64,000 nt of DNA from Bacteroidota bacterium (lineage in GTDB: Bacteria; Bacteroidota; Bacteroidia; Chitinophagales; Chitinophagaceae): NCBI GenBank assembly GCA_016868815.1, contig VGFQ01000010.1, positions 1 to 64,000 on the forward strand, given 5' to 3'. The notes beneath the pieces were generated by a model, which saw only the letters and a list, made by a program, of their open reading frames with translations, was not told the origin of the DNA and ran no database searches. Positions 54,639-63,013 of the stretch are shown here, piece by piece. Position numbers and translations under genes: made by a program. The first letter of the stretch is position 1. The number at the start of each line of letters is the position of its first letter.

Positions 54639-54688
54639 AATTGCATACAACAACAAGGGATCCCGGCCGATGAGCCGGGATTTTTTTT
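54616..54688 (+). promoter_or_regulatory. Transcription attenuator of the aromatic operon
   Basis: The terminator is ATCCCGGC (54660-54667), loop CGATGA, GCCGGGAT (54674-54681), then Ts to 54688. The alternative pairing is CGGGATGTCTTG (54616-54627) with CAAGGGATCCCG (54654-54665): eleven of twelve positions pair (one G-U), with one mismatch. The two share 54660-54665 and exclude each other. 54616-54627 lies in the last codons of the leader frame, so a ribosome that reaches the stop masks it (terminator forms), while one stalled on Tyr/Phe codons leaves it free (read-through into pheA, 12 bp after the T-run). Confidence 0.8.
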
Positions 54689-54700
54689 AACCATTGGCGC

Positions 54701-55567
54701 ATGACATCCCTCCAGCCACGATCATCTTTGGCAAACCGCCCTGTCCGTGTTTCCATTCAAGGCTACGAAGGAAGCTTTCACCAAGAGGCGGCCCGTCGTT
54801 TTTATGGCCCGGAGGTGGAGGTCATCCCTTGTGCCACCTTCCGGGAAGTCGTAAAAATTGCCTCCTCCCGCAAAGAATCAGACGGAGGGGTGATGGCCAT
54901 CGAGAACTCTATCGCAGGCAGCATTCTGCCCAACTACCACCTGCTCCAGCGCTCCTCACTCTGCATCATAGGGGAAGTCTACCTACAGATCCGACAGCAG
55001 CTCCTCACATACCCCGGCGTAACCCTCGCAGACATCCGGGAAGTTCACTCTCATCCAATGGCCTTGCAGCAATGCCTAGACTTCCTCGACAAGCATCGCT
55101 GGAAGCTGGTAGAGTCTGAAGATACCGCCCTGAGTGCGAAAAAACTCATGCAGCACAAAAGCCGACACACGGCAGCCATCGCCAGCAAACTGGCGGCTGA
55201 TCTCTTCGGCTTGCAAGTGCTGGCACCCAATATCCACACCATGAAAAACAATTACACGCGTTTCCTCTTCCTCCAGCCGGAGAAAGAGGCGATGCCAGTG
55301 GAGCTTGCCGACAAGGCATCCCTCACCTTCCATACCGACCACTCCCATGGGAGCCTGGCACGAGTGCTCACTCAGATTGCCGACGTCGGCATCAACCTCA
55401 GCAAACTGCAGAGCTTTCCCATCCCTGGCTCTGACTTTAAATACAGCTTCCATGCCGACCTGGAATTCGAGGAGTTCGCCCAGCTGCAGAAATTACTTCA
55501 GTCTATACAAGCCATCACCGACTCCCTCCGCATCTTAGGCGTCTACCGCCGCGGCTCCTTCAAATAA
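54701..55567 (+). CDS. pheA: Prephenate dehydratase
   Basis: 288 residues. The catalytic domain has GYEGSFHQEAARRFYG, IENSIAGSI and the NNYTRFLFL motif (Thr-Arg-Phe) that is essential in the family. An ACT domain follows at about 205-280 (SHGSLARVLTQIADVGINLSK), where phenylalanine usually binds as feedback inhibitor. It converts prephenate to phenylpyruvate. It is the first structural gene after the attenuator; its stop overlaps the next start by one base. Confidence 0.93.
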   Translation: MTSLQPRSSLANRPVRVSIQGYEGSFHQEAARRFYGPEVEVIPCATFREVVKIASSRKESDGGVMAIENSIAGSILPNYHLLQRSSLCIIGEVYLQIRQQLLTYPGVTLADIREVHSHPMALQQCLDFLDKHRWKLVESEDTALSAKKLMQHKSRHTAAIASKLAADLFGLQVLAPNIHTMKNNYTRFLFLQPEKEAMPVELADKASLTFHTDHSHGSLARVLTQIADVGINLSKLQSFPIPGSDFKYSFHADLEFEEFAQLQKLLQSIQAITDSLRILGVYRRGSFK

Positions 55568-56769
55568 TGAAAATGAAAACATGCACGACGGCACAGCGGC
55601 TGGAGGGTATCGGTGAATACTACTTCTCCAAAAAACTCAGAGAGATCGCAGAGATGGACCTCCTAGGCGATAAAGTTATCAATCTGGGTATCGGAAGCCC
55701 AGACCTGCCCCCACATCCGGAGGTCCTGCAGGCCTTGCAGGAAGCATCGGCCCGCCCAGACGCACATGCCTACCAGTCTTACAAAGGCTCACCCATACTT
55801 CGGAGGGCCGTCGCAGATTGGTATGCCCGTTGGTATCATGTATCTCTCGATCCGGACCGCCAGGTGCTACCACTCATCGGAAGTAAAGAGGGCATCCTGC
55901 ACATCTGCATGACCTATCTCGACCCGGGCGACCTGGCGCTGGTGCCCAACCCGGGCTATCCTACCTATCGGAGTGCTGTCCGCCTGGCCAATGGCGAAGT
56001 CCTGGAATATCGGCTAGAAACCGCCAACGATGGTTATCCAGACTTAAACGCCCTGGAGCATGTCTGTGCGGAGCATACCCGTCATGGTCGGAAGGTGAAG
56101 TTGATGTTCGTCAACTATCCCCACATGCCCACTGGCAGACTTCCCCAGCGACATACCATGGAGCGGCTGGTGGATTTCGCCCGGCAACAGGGTATCCTGC
56201 TAGTGCACGACAACCCGTATAGCTTCATCCTGAATGATCAGCCCATGAGTCTCTTGTCGGTGACAGGTGCGATGGATGTGGCGATGGAACTGAACTCACT
56301 GAGCAAGTCGCACAACATGGCGGGATGGAGGGTCGGCATGTTATGCGCCGCCGGCGAGCGGATCGATGAAGTGCTTCGATTCAAGAGCAACATGGATAGT
56401 GGAATGTTTCTGCCAGTGCAACTGGCAGCCGCCAAAGCCCTGTCGCTGGGCCTGGAATGGCACCAAGAACTCAACCACACCTACGCGAACCGCCGTCAGG
56501 AGGCAACGGCCATCCTCGAAGGGCTTGGCTGCACAATAGCCCCAGGGCAGGCGGGCATGTTCCTCTGGGCAAAGATCCCGGAGACCGCTGTAGATGGCTA
56601 TGCGCTGAGTGATGTCGTCTTGCAACAAGCCCGCGTCTTCATCACGCCCGGCGGCATCTTTGGCGATGCCGGAGACAATTACCTGAGGGTCAGCCTTTGC
56701 AGTCCAGTTGACACCTTGCTCGCTGCAAAGCAACGGATACAAAAAAACCTGAAGACATTGAATGCTTAA
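55567..56769 (+). CDS. Class I/II PLP aminotransferase, probable aromatic aminotransferase
   Basis: 400 residues, fold type I. The PLP Lys is K247 in LSKSHNMAGWR, with GIGSPDLPPH near the start, YQSYKGSP, NPGYPTY and FVNYPHMPTG (His-Met where many relatives have Asn-Asn). Placed between pheA and tyrA, it most likely makes phenylalanine and tyrosine from phenylpyruvate and 4-hydroxyphenylpyruvate (inference from context). The family also includes LL-diaminopimelate and aspartate aminotransferases. Confidence 0.85.
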   Translation: MKMKTCTTAQRLEGIGEYYFSKKLREIAEMDLLGDKVINLGIGSPDLPPHPEVLQALQEASARPDAHAYQSYKGSPILRRAVADWYARWYHVSLDPDRQVLPLIGSKEGILHICMTYLDPGDLALVPNPGYPTYRSAVRLANGEVLEYRLETANDGYPDLNALEHVCAEHTRHGRKVKLMFVNYPHMPTGRLPQRHTMERLVDFARQQGILLVHDNPYSFILNDQPMSLLSVTGAMDVAMELNSLSKSHNMAGWRVGMLCAAGERIDEVLRFKSNMDSGMFLPVQLAAAKALSLGLEWHQELNHTYANRRQEATAILEGLGCTIAPGQAGMFLWAKIPETAVDGYALSDVVLQQARVFITPGGIFGDAGDNYLRVSLCSPVDTLLAAKQRIQKNLKTLNA

Positions 56770-56775
56770 GTAACA

Positions 56776-57639
56776 ATGAAAGCAACATCCATAGAGCCCA
56801 AGATCATCACGGTCATTGGCGTTGGACTGATCGGCGGGTCGCTGGCGCTGCGCCTGCGCGCCGGAGGACTTGCCTCCCGCATCCTCGGCGTGGACAACCA
56901 GGAGGCGCATGCCAGCAAAGCCCTGGAGCTTGGACTGGTCGATGCGATGATGTCGCTGGAAGAGTCCGTCGCCTGCTCTGACACTATATTCTTATCCATC
57001 CCGGTGGACAGCGCCGTCCAGATATTACCAAATCTACTGGACAAAGTCGACCATCAGATTGTTATAGACCTTGGCTCGACAAAGTCTGACATCGTGGCAG
57101 CGGTCCGTCATCATCCCCGACGCGGTCGCTTTGTGGCCTCTCACCCCATGTGGGGAACAGAGTATAGTGGCCCTCAAGCGGCTGTCGCTGGCGCGTTTCA
57201 GGGTAAGTCGGTCATTCTATGCGACGTAGCCGACAGCGATGCGGATGCCTTGGAATGGGCTAAGCACCTTTTTCATGCGATCGGCATGCACATCACCGAG
57301 ATGGATGCCGTCGCCCACGACATACATGCAGCCTATGTGAGTCATATTTCCCATGTCACCTCCTTCGCACTGGCGAACACCGTCCTGGCAAAAGAACGTG
57401 AGGACGAGGCCATCTTCGAACTTGCCAGCGCAGGCTTCGAGAGCACCGTCCGACTGGCGAAGAGCAATCCAGACATGTGGCTTCCCATCCTCCGCCAGAA
57501 CAAAGACAATGTGCTCGACGTACTCAATGAGCACATCACTCAGCTCCGACGTTTCAAGAGCTGCCTGGAGCGTGAGAATTGGGAATACCTCCGAGAGCTG
57601 ATGCAAGACGCCAACCGCATCCGACGAATCATACAGTAA
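56776..57639 (+). CDS. tyrA: Prephenate dehydrogenase
   Basis: 287 residues. The NAD-binding motif is VIGVGLIGGSLALRLR, then DLGSTKSDIV, SHPMWGTEYSGPQAA and HDIHAAYVSHISHVTSFALA, which are the conserved catalytic segments of TyrA. No ACT domain is attached, so feedback may be weak. It oxidises prephenate to 4-hydroxyphenylpyruvate. It is separated from the aminotransferase gene by 6 bp. Confidence 0.92.
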   Translation: MKATSIEPKIITVIGVGLIGGSLALRLRAGGLASRILGVDNQEAHASKALELGLVDAMMSLEESVACSDTIFLSIPVDSAVQILPNLLDKVDHQIVIDLGSTKSDIVAAVRHHPRRGRFVASHPMWGTEYSGPQAAVAGAFQGKSVILCDVADSDADALEWAKHLFHAIGMHITEMDAVAHDIHAAYVSHISHVTSFALANTVLAKEREDEAIFELASAGFESTVRLAKSNPDMWLPILRQNKDNVLDVLNEHITQLRRFKSCLERENWEYLRELMQDANRIRRIIQ

Positions 57640-57678
57640 CCCAAAATCATCCCCATCTTTATCTTTAATTTCACAGAC

Positions 57679-58770
57679 ATGCAAACGACCCCGACAGCAA
57701 CCGCCGCTTCACTGATTACAGATAAATGGGAGAAGCGGCCACTCCTTATCTCAGGGCCCTGCAGCGCAGAAACCGAGGAGCAATTGGTGACTACAGCACA
57801 ACAACTTGCTGCCACCGGCAAGGTGGATGTCCTTCGGGCTGGTATCTGGAAGCCACGTACCAAGCCCGGTATGTTTGAAGGCATAGGCGCAAAAGGCCTA
57901 CCCTGGCTGCAGCAGGCAAGGAAGCTCACCGGTATCCCCACCACCGTAGAAGTGGCCACCGGTAAGCAGGTACAAGATGCACTTACCTTCGACGTAGACA
58001 TGCTTTGGATTGGTGCCCGCACCACCGTCAATCCATTCAGCGTACAAGAAGTTGCAGACGCCCTGCGCGGCGTCCAGGTGCCCGTATTCATCAAAAACCC
58101 TATCAACCCCGACCTGGAGTTATGGGGAGGTGCCGTAGAGCGTGTAGCCCGTGCAGGCATCTCCCGGATAGGCCTGATACATCGTGGGTTCTCTTCCTAT
58201 GGGAATACAGAGTTTCGAAATGCCCCCATGTGGCACCTGGCCATCGAGATGAAGCGCAGGCACCCGGAGATGCTCATGGTGAATGACCCATCTCATATCT
58301 GCGGCCGGAGGGATATCCTCCTGGACGTAGCACAAAAGGCTATGGACCTCGACTTTGACGGGCTGATGATTGAAAGTCACCTAGATCCTGACAATGCCTG
58401 GAGCGATGCCAAACAGCAAGTCACGCCGGCCCGACTGGCAGAGATGTTCGACAACATAAAGTGGCGCCATGAAGATGTCGCCTCGGAATCTTTTCATATG
58501 GCGCTCGACAAACTCAGGGAACAGATCAACCATGTAGACGATGAACTGCTCGATCTACTCGCCCAGCGCATGCGCATTGCAGAAAAAATCGGTGAATACA
58601 AGCGGAACAATGCTGTGACCATCCTGCAGACCAACCGCTGGAATCAGGTCCTAGAGAAATCCTTCGGAAAGGCTGACAAGCTGGGCCTGAGTCGCGAGTT
58701 TGTCACCCGCTATCTCGACGCGGTTCACATGGAAAGCATCAACCGACAAAACAGGGTGATGAACGGCTAG
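57679..58770 (+). CDS. Fused DAHP synthase-chorismate mutase
   Basis: 363 residues. The N-terminal about 265 residues are a short (type Ibeta/KDPG-like) DAHP synthase: LISGPCSAETEEQ, RAGIWKPRTKPG, WIGARTTVNPF, FIKNPINPD, NDPSHICGRRD and MIESHLDPDNAWSDA. Residues about 272-355 are an AroQ-type chorismate mutase (LDKLREQINHVDDELLDLLAQRM). It joins the first pathway step to the first step of the Phe/Tyr branch, with the mutase domain a possible regulatory module. It starts 39 bp after tyrA. Confidence 0.93.
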   Translation: MQTTPTATAASLITDKWEKRPLLISGPCSAETEEQLVTTAQQLAATGKVDVLRAGIWKPRTKPGMFEGIGAKGLPWLQQARKLTGIPTTVEVATGKQVQDALTFDVDMLWIGARTTVNPFSVQEVADALRGVQVPVFIKNPINPDLELWGGAVERVARAGISRIGLIHRGFSSYGNTEFRNAPMWHLAIEMKRRHPEMLMVNDPSHICGRRDILLDVAQKAMDLDFDGLMIESHLDPDNAWSDAKQQVTPARLAEMFDNIKWRHEDVASESFHMALDKLREQINHVDDELLDLLAQRMRIAEKIGEYKRNNAVTILQTNRWNQVLEKSFGKADKLGLSREFVTRYLDAVHMESINRQNRVMNG

Positions 58771-58783
58771 CCAACCTCAACGC

Positions 58784-59215
58784 ATGTCATTGTTAAAATC
58801 ATATCTGTATGTACACGCGGTCTGGTCCGTCAGCGGACAAAGACCACTGCTGCAGCGCAGTGTCCGTACCGTACTGTCGGCTCATATGCTCAAATCTGCC
58901 GAGGAAAAAGGGATCCGAATCCTGAAAGCAAACGGAGGGGCCGACCATCTACATCTACTCCTCCATCTTCATCCGGCCCAGAACCTAGCACAGCTGGTCC
59001 GACAGCTCAAGTCTGAGAGTACTGACTGGCTCAATACTACTCAGATCGTATCTGAGTCATTTCAATGGGAAGAAGACTTTGTGGCGTATAGCGTGAGCCC
59101 GAATGTGATTCGGCAGGTATCCGAATACATCGACCGACAGGAAGAGTATCACCTCACAAAGACCTTCCAGGATGAAATGGCCGTCTTCGATGCCTTGCAG
59201 TCCAACCAACCCTAA
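58784..59215 (+). CDS. Y1/HUH transposase-like protein (IS200/IS605 family) inside the aro operon
   Basis: 143 residues. The HUH motif is DHLHLLL (H55, H57) and the catalytic Tyr motif is EYIDRQEEYH, giving Y115 and Q119 in the YxxxQ arrangement of TnpA-type enzymes. The length matches complete IS200/IS605 transposases. It sits 13 bp after the DAHP synthase stop and 13 bp before aroB, same strand, without visible subterminal hairpins or a partner tnpB. It may be a recent IS200-like insertion without recognisable ends or a domesticated copy (RAYT-like). All active-site residues are kept. Confidence 0.85.
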   Translation: MSLLKSYLYVHAVWSVSGQRPLLQRSVRTVLSAHMLKSAEEKGIRILKANGGADHLHLLLHLHPAQNLAQLVRQLKSESTDWLNTTQIVSESFQWEEDFVAYSVSPNVIRQVSEYIDRQEEYHLTKTFQDEMAVFDALQSNQP

Positions 59216-59228
59216 GCCGCACGCTGAC

Positions 59229-60296
59229 ATGACCCCCTCTGCGACATACCGTTTCTCTGCGCAGTCCGTTGATTATTTTTTTGGCGGTCGTCTTTCCTCT
59301 CTGTCAAAACACTGCCAAAAGAAGTCTACGGTGCTGTTGATGGATGAAACCGTCCATGCCTTACATGGCGCGTGCTTCAAAGACTGGGACATCCTCACCA
59401 TCCCCTCTGGAGAGCAGTATAAAGTCCAGTCAACGGTAGACCGCATCATAGGTGAGCTCATCGAGCGGAAGGCGGACCGATCCTTTACCCTGGTAGGTGT
59501 TGGCGGCGGCGTCGTCACTGACCTGACCGGTTATGCGGCCTCCGTATACATGCGTGGCATATCCTTCGGCTTTCTGCCAACTACACTGCTGGCCATGGTG
59601 GATGCCTCCATCGGAGGGAAAAACGGCATTGACGTAGGAGCCTACAAGAATATGGTGGGTGTCATCCGACAGCCTGGCTTCATCCTCTACGACTGGTCAT
59701 TTCTACGGACCCTGCCAGACACACTCTGGTCGGATGGTTTTGCGGAAGTCATCAAGCATGCCTGCATCCGCGATGCGGCCGCCTTTCGACTCCTGTCCAG
59801 CTACGATGTGAAACGCTTGCAAAAGAAGTCGGACATCCTCCACGGCCTAATCGAAAGAAATGCCCGCATGAAGTCGGCCATCGTTCGGCGCGATGAGTTT
59901 GAGTGCAATGAGCGGCGACTGCTAAACTTTGGACATACGCTGGGGCATGCCATCGAGACGGTGCACCAGCTCAGCCACGGACAGGCTGTCGCCATCGGGA
60001 TGGTACTGGCCAGCCAGCTCTCAGCGCAGCGGCTGGGCTTCAGTGGCACAGAAAAGCTACAAGACGTATTGCAGGCCTACGGGCTGCCTATAACACATCG
60101 CTATGATGCGACGAAAGTGTTGGAAGTCCTCCGCCTAGACAAGAAACGGGTGAGCCTTGACATGAATGAGGTGTTGCTGGAACGCATCGGTAAGGGTGTC
60201 GTGCAAAAGATCGCTTTGGCCTCCTTTGAAGAATGGGTGCGGCAGGCGGCAGAGGCGCAACAGCCTGCTTTTCGAAAGCCACCAAAAAAAAGTTGA
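59229..60296 (+). CDS. aroB: 3-dehydroquinate synthase
   Basis: 355 residues from ATG 59229; upstream frame overlaps the transposase-like gene. The NAD-binding loop VGVGGGVVTDLTGYAASVYMRG, then TTLLAMVDASIGGKNGID and the metal-ligand segments SDGFAEVIKHA and NFGHTLGHAIE identify AroB. It closes DAHP to 3-dehydroquinate. It is followed by aroA 12 bp later. The C-terminal Lys/Pro-rich end is short. Confidence 0.93.
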   Translation: MTPSATYRFSAQSVDYFFGGRLSSLSKHCQKKSTVLLMDETVHALHGACFKDWDILTIPSGEQYKVQSTVDRIIGELIERKADRSFTLVGVGGGVVTDLTGYAASVYMRGISFGFLPTTLLAMVDASIGGKNGIDVGAYKNMVGVIRQPGFILYDWSFLRTLPDTLWSDGFAEVIKHACIRDAAAFRLLSSYDVKRLQKKSDILHGLIERNARMKSAIVRRDEFECNERRLLNFGHTLGHAIETVHQLSHGQAVAIGMVLASQLSAQRLGFSGTEKLQDVLQAYGLPITHRYDATKVLEVLRLDKKRVSLDMNEVLLERIGKGVVQKIALASFEEWVRQAAEAQQPAFRKPPKKS

Positions 60297-60308
60297 AGTA
60301 TCGCATAT

Positions 60309-61622
60309 ATGATTGCAACCGTCCATCCATCCACGCTGAAAGGGCATCTCGTCTCACCCCGCTCCAAGAGCGCCATGCAGCGTGCTTGTGCGGCGGCCTT
60401 GTTGCGTCATGGACAGACGGAGATACGGCTCCCCGGACAGAGCAATGACGACCTGGCGGCCATGGACGTCATCACGCGCCTGGGGGCCACCATCCATGAG
60501 TCTGATGCCGCCCTGCTGGTGCAGAGCCAGGGCGTGCATCCCAAATCCGATGCGGTCCACTGCGGCGAGAGCGGGCTGGGCATACGGATGTTCACCCCGA
60601 TTGCTGCGCTTTCTCCCCGACGGCTGCTGCTGACAGGTGCGGGCTCCCTGGTGACGAGGCCGATGGATTTCTTCGATGCTGTCCTTCCCCAGCTAGGAGT
60701 GATGGTGTCATCACAGCAGGGAAGGTTGCCATTGTCTATTCAGGGCCCGCTGCGTCCGGCGGATATCACCGTCGACGGTTCCCTCAGTTCCCAGTTTCTG
60801 ACGGGGCTGCTCATGGCCTTCTCCGCCGCAGGCGCCTCTGACGTGACCATCCGTGTCGAAGGTCTAAAGAGCCGACCCTATATTGATTTAACGCTCTCGG
60901 TCATGCGCAGTTTCGGCATGCATATGCCAGACACGACGGCTGGTGATGTGTTTCATTTTCCCGTCTATATTCCAAGCCTTGCGATGACTGAGCCGCTGTG
61001 TTATACGGTAGAAGGTGACTGGAGTGGGGCCGCCTTTCTGGTGGTGGCGGCCGCCCTGGCAGGCGATCTTGCTATTGAGGGCCTCGACGTGGCATCAGTA
61101 CAGGGTGATAAGGCCATCCTCACAGCCCTAGCGTCTGCCGGTGGACAGTTTCATGTCGGTGCCGACGGCCGGCTATATATTGCACAGACATCGCTACAAG
61201 CCTTTGCTTTCGATGCCACCGAGTGCCCGGACCTATTCCCTCCGCTGGCGGCCCTTGCAGCCTGCTGTGCTGGGACCTCCGTCATACAAGGTGTTGGCAG
61301 GCTGGCGCATAAGGAAAGCGACCGTGGACAGACCCTCCAACAGGAGTTTGGGAAGTTGGGAGTGTCGATCCGCCTGGAGGAAGACCTGATGTTTATTGAG
61401 GGAGGCGGAGCCATTCTGGCTGGTAATGTCCATTCCTGTCATGACCATCGCATCGCCATGTCGCTAGCGGTGGCAGCCTTGAGGGCCCAGGGACCTCTAC
61501 GCATCGAGGCAGCCGAAGCCATTGGGAAGTCCTACCCGCATTTTTTCGATGACATGGTCTCATTGGGGGCAGGCATTCATCGATCCGGAAGCCTGCCAAC
61601 CACCGTCTTCACACCAGAATAA
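60309..61622 (+). CDS. aroA: EPSP synthase (3-phosphoshikimate 1-carboxyvinyltransferase)
   Basis: 437 residues. The N-terminal SPRSKSAMQRACAAALL (shikimate-3-phosphate Lys), LPGQSNDDLAAM, CGESGLGIRMFTPIA (in place of the usual GNAGTAMR), GSLSSQFLTGLLMA, LAHKESDRGQTL and SCHDHRIAMSLAVAAL are the signatures of EPSPS. The altered GNAGT-type loop is common in this phylum. It makes EPSP from shikimate-3-phosphate and PEP. aroC follows 5 bp later. Confidence 0.93.
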   Translation: MIATVHPSTLKGHLVSPRSKSAMQRACAAALLRHGQTEIRLPGQSNDDLAAMDVITRLGATIHESDAALLVQSQGVHPKSDAVHCGESGLGIRMFTPIAALSPRRLLLTGAGSLVTRPMDFFDAVLPQLGVMVSSQQGRLPLSIQGPLRPADITVDGSLSSQFLTGLLMAFSAAGASDVTIRVEGLKSRPYIDLTLSVMRSFGMHMPDTTAGDVFHFPVYIPSLAMTEPLCYTVEGDWSGAAFLVVAAALAGDLAIEGLDVASVQGDKAILTALASAGGQFHVGADGRLYIAQTSLQAFAFDATECPDLFPPLAALAACCAGTSVIQGVGRLAHKESDRGQTLQQEFGKLGVSIRLEEDLMFIEGGGAILAGNVHSCHDHRIAMSLAVAALRAQGPLRIEAAEAIGKSYPHFFDDMVSLGAGIHRSGSLPTTVFTPE

Positions 61623-61627
61623 AGAGT

Positions 61628-62629
61628 ATGAATCGATTCGGAAAACACTTCAGCGTCACCATCCTCGGTGAGTCTCACGGCGACGGGGTGGGGATTGTCA
61701 TCGACGGCTGCCCAGCCGGACTGCCCCTTGCCGTGGAAGATTTCATCGCCGACATGGAGCGACGAAAGGGTGGCCTCCAGAAAGGCACAACCCCCCGGCA
61801 AGAGGAAGATCTCCCGCAATTCCTCACTGGCTTGTTCATGGGACGTACGACGGGGGCACCCCTCACCCTCTTCTTCCCCAACCGCAATACCCGCTCGGCT
61901 GACTATGAAAAACAACGTGCCGTGCCAAGGCCCGGCCATGCTGATTTTGTCGCCCATCACAAGTTCGGTGGCTTTGAAGACTATCGTGGGGGCGGGCATT
62001 TCAGCGGTCGCTTGACGGCATGTCTAGTGGCAGCTGGCGTGATTGCGAAGCGACTGCTGACACCAGTACAGATCGAGGCCACGATCCTGGAGATTGGTGG
62101 CATTCCTGATATAGAGAAAGGTTTGGAGCAGGCCATTCAGCACAAGGACTCTGTTGGAGGAATGGTAGAATGCCGCGCCAAGGGGCTTCCTCTGGGACTG
62201 GGAGAACCTTTCTTCAACTCCGTAGAATCTTTGTTGGCGCATGCGGCCTTTTCTATCCCCGCGGTGAAAGGCGTCGAGTTCGGGGCAGGCTTTGCCGCTG
62301 CCCGTATGTTTGGCTCCGAACATAATGATCCCATCACAGACTTGCAGGGTCATACGGCCAGCAACCACGCAGGAGGGATCGTGGGAGGGATCACCAATGG
62401 CAACGAGCTCGTGTGGAGGGTTGCCGTCAAGCCGACATCTTCTACGCCCAAAGAACAGGTGACCTTGAATTGGGAGACTGGCGAGACGGAGCTATTCTCC
62501 GTCAAAGGTCGTCACGATCTATGCATTGCTTTACGGGTACCGCCCGTCCTGGAAGCTGTGACCGCCATGGTGTTGGTTGATCTTATGCTGGAGGCTCATA
62601 AAATACCCAGGGTACTTTGCTCGTTATAG
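61628..62629 (+). CDS. aroC: Chorismate synthase
   Basis: 333 residues. Family motifs GESHGDGVGIVIDGCPAG, RPGHADF, DYRGGGHFSGR and the later FGSEHND and NHAGGIVGGITNG are all present. It converts EPSP to chorismate with reduced FMN. The protein is a little shorter than average for AroC. aroE, aroK and aroD/Q are not in the window, so the pathway is completed elsewhere. Confidence 0.94.
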   Translation: MNRFGKHFSVTILGESHGDGVGIVIDGCPAGLPLAVEDFIADMERRKGGLQKGTTPRQEEDLPQFLTGLFMGRTTGAPLTLFFPNRNTRSADYEKQRAVPRPGHADFVAHHKFGGFEDYRGGGHFSGRLTACLVAAGVIAKRLLTPVQIEATILEIGGIPDIEKGLEQAIQHKDSVGGMVECRAKGLPLGLGEPFFNSVESLLAHAAFSIPAVKGVEFGAGFAAARMFGSEHNDPITDLQGHTASNHAGGIVGGITNGNELVWRVAVKPTSSTPKEQVTLNWETGETELFSVKGRHDLCIALRVPPVLEAVTAMVLVDLMLEAHKIPRVLCSL

Positions 62630-62637
62630 CTTTTGTA

Positions 62638-62955
62638 ATGCCTTCTGTCATGCAAGTGATCTATCATTTCACCACCCGAAACGAATGGGAGTTCTCCCAG
62701 GGCCGTGGCCAGGTCGTCGCCCCATCCCTCTATGACGAGGGATTCATCCATTGCTGTACCTCGGAACAGGTTCCGGAGATCCGTCAGCGCTATTTCCTGG
62801 GCCAGGAAGATGCCATCCTCCTCGAGATAAACCCTCAGGCCTTGTGCAGCCAGCTGGTTTATGAATGGTCGGATTCTTTGGAGCAGACCTTCCCACATAT
62901 CTATGGGCCCATCAACACCGATGCCGTCACAGAGGCTCGGCTGCTGCCTGTCTAA
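62638..62955 (+). CDS. DUF952 family protein
   Basis: 105 residues from ATG 62638; ATG 62650 would give the usual short start MQVIYHFTTRNEW and is equally likely. The DUF952 pattern is clear: EGFIHCCTSEQVPEI, YFLGQEDAILLEINP, FPHIYGPINTDAV. Members are glutathione-S-transferase-like in fold and of unknown role. It is the last gene of the aro operon, 8 bp after aroC. Confidence 0.78.
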   Translation: MPSVMQVIYHFTTRNEWEFSQGRGQVVAPSLYDEGFIHCCTSEQVPEIRQRYFLGQEDAILLEINPQALCSQLVYEWSDSLEQTFPHIYGPINTDAVTEARLLPV

Positions 62956-63013
62956 TATCTATTTTTATTTTTTTTCTACAGGCGTTGTACAAACCATTGT
63001 GCGACGGTGTGGG

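Noticed and set aside
56100-56140. Aminotransferase with a broken substrate motif (NYPHMPTG)
   Set aside because: The change from the common Asn-Asn form does not touch the PLP Lys or the conserved Arg and is tolerable in this family, so it is not a sign of a pseudogene.
58771-59228. Interpretation as a complete IS200/IS605 element
   Set aside because: No terminal or subterminal hairpins can be seen in the 13-bp gaps, and no tnpB is present.
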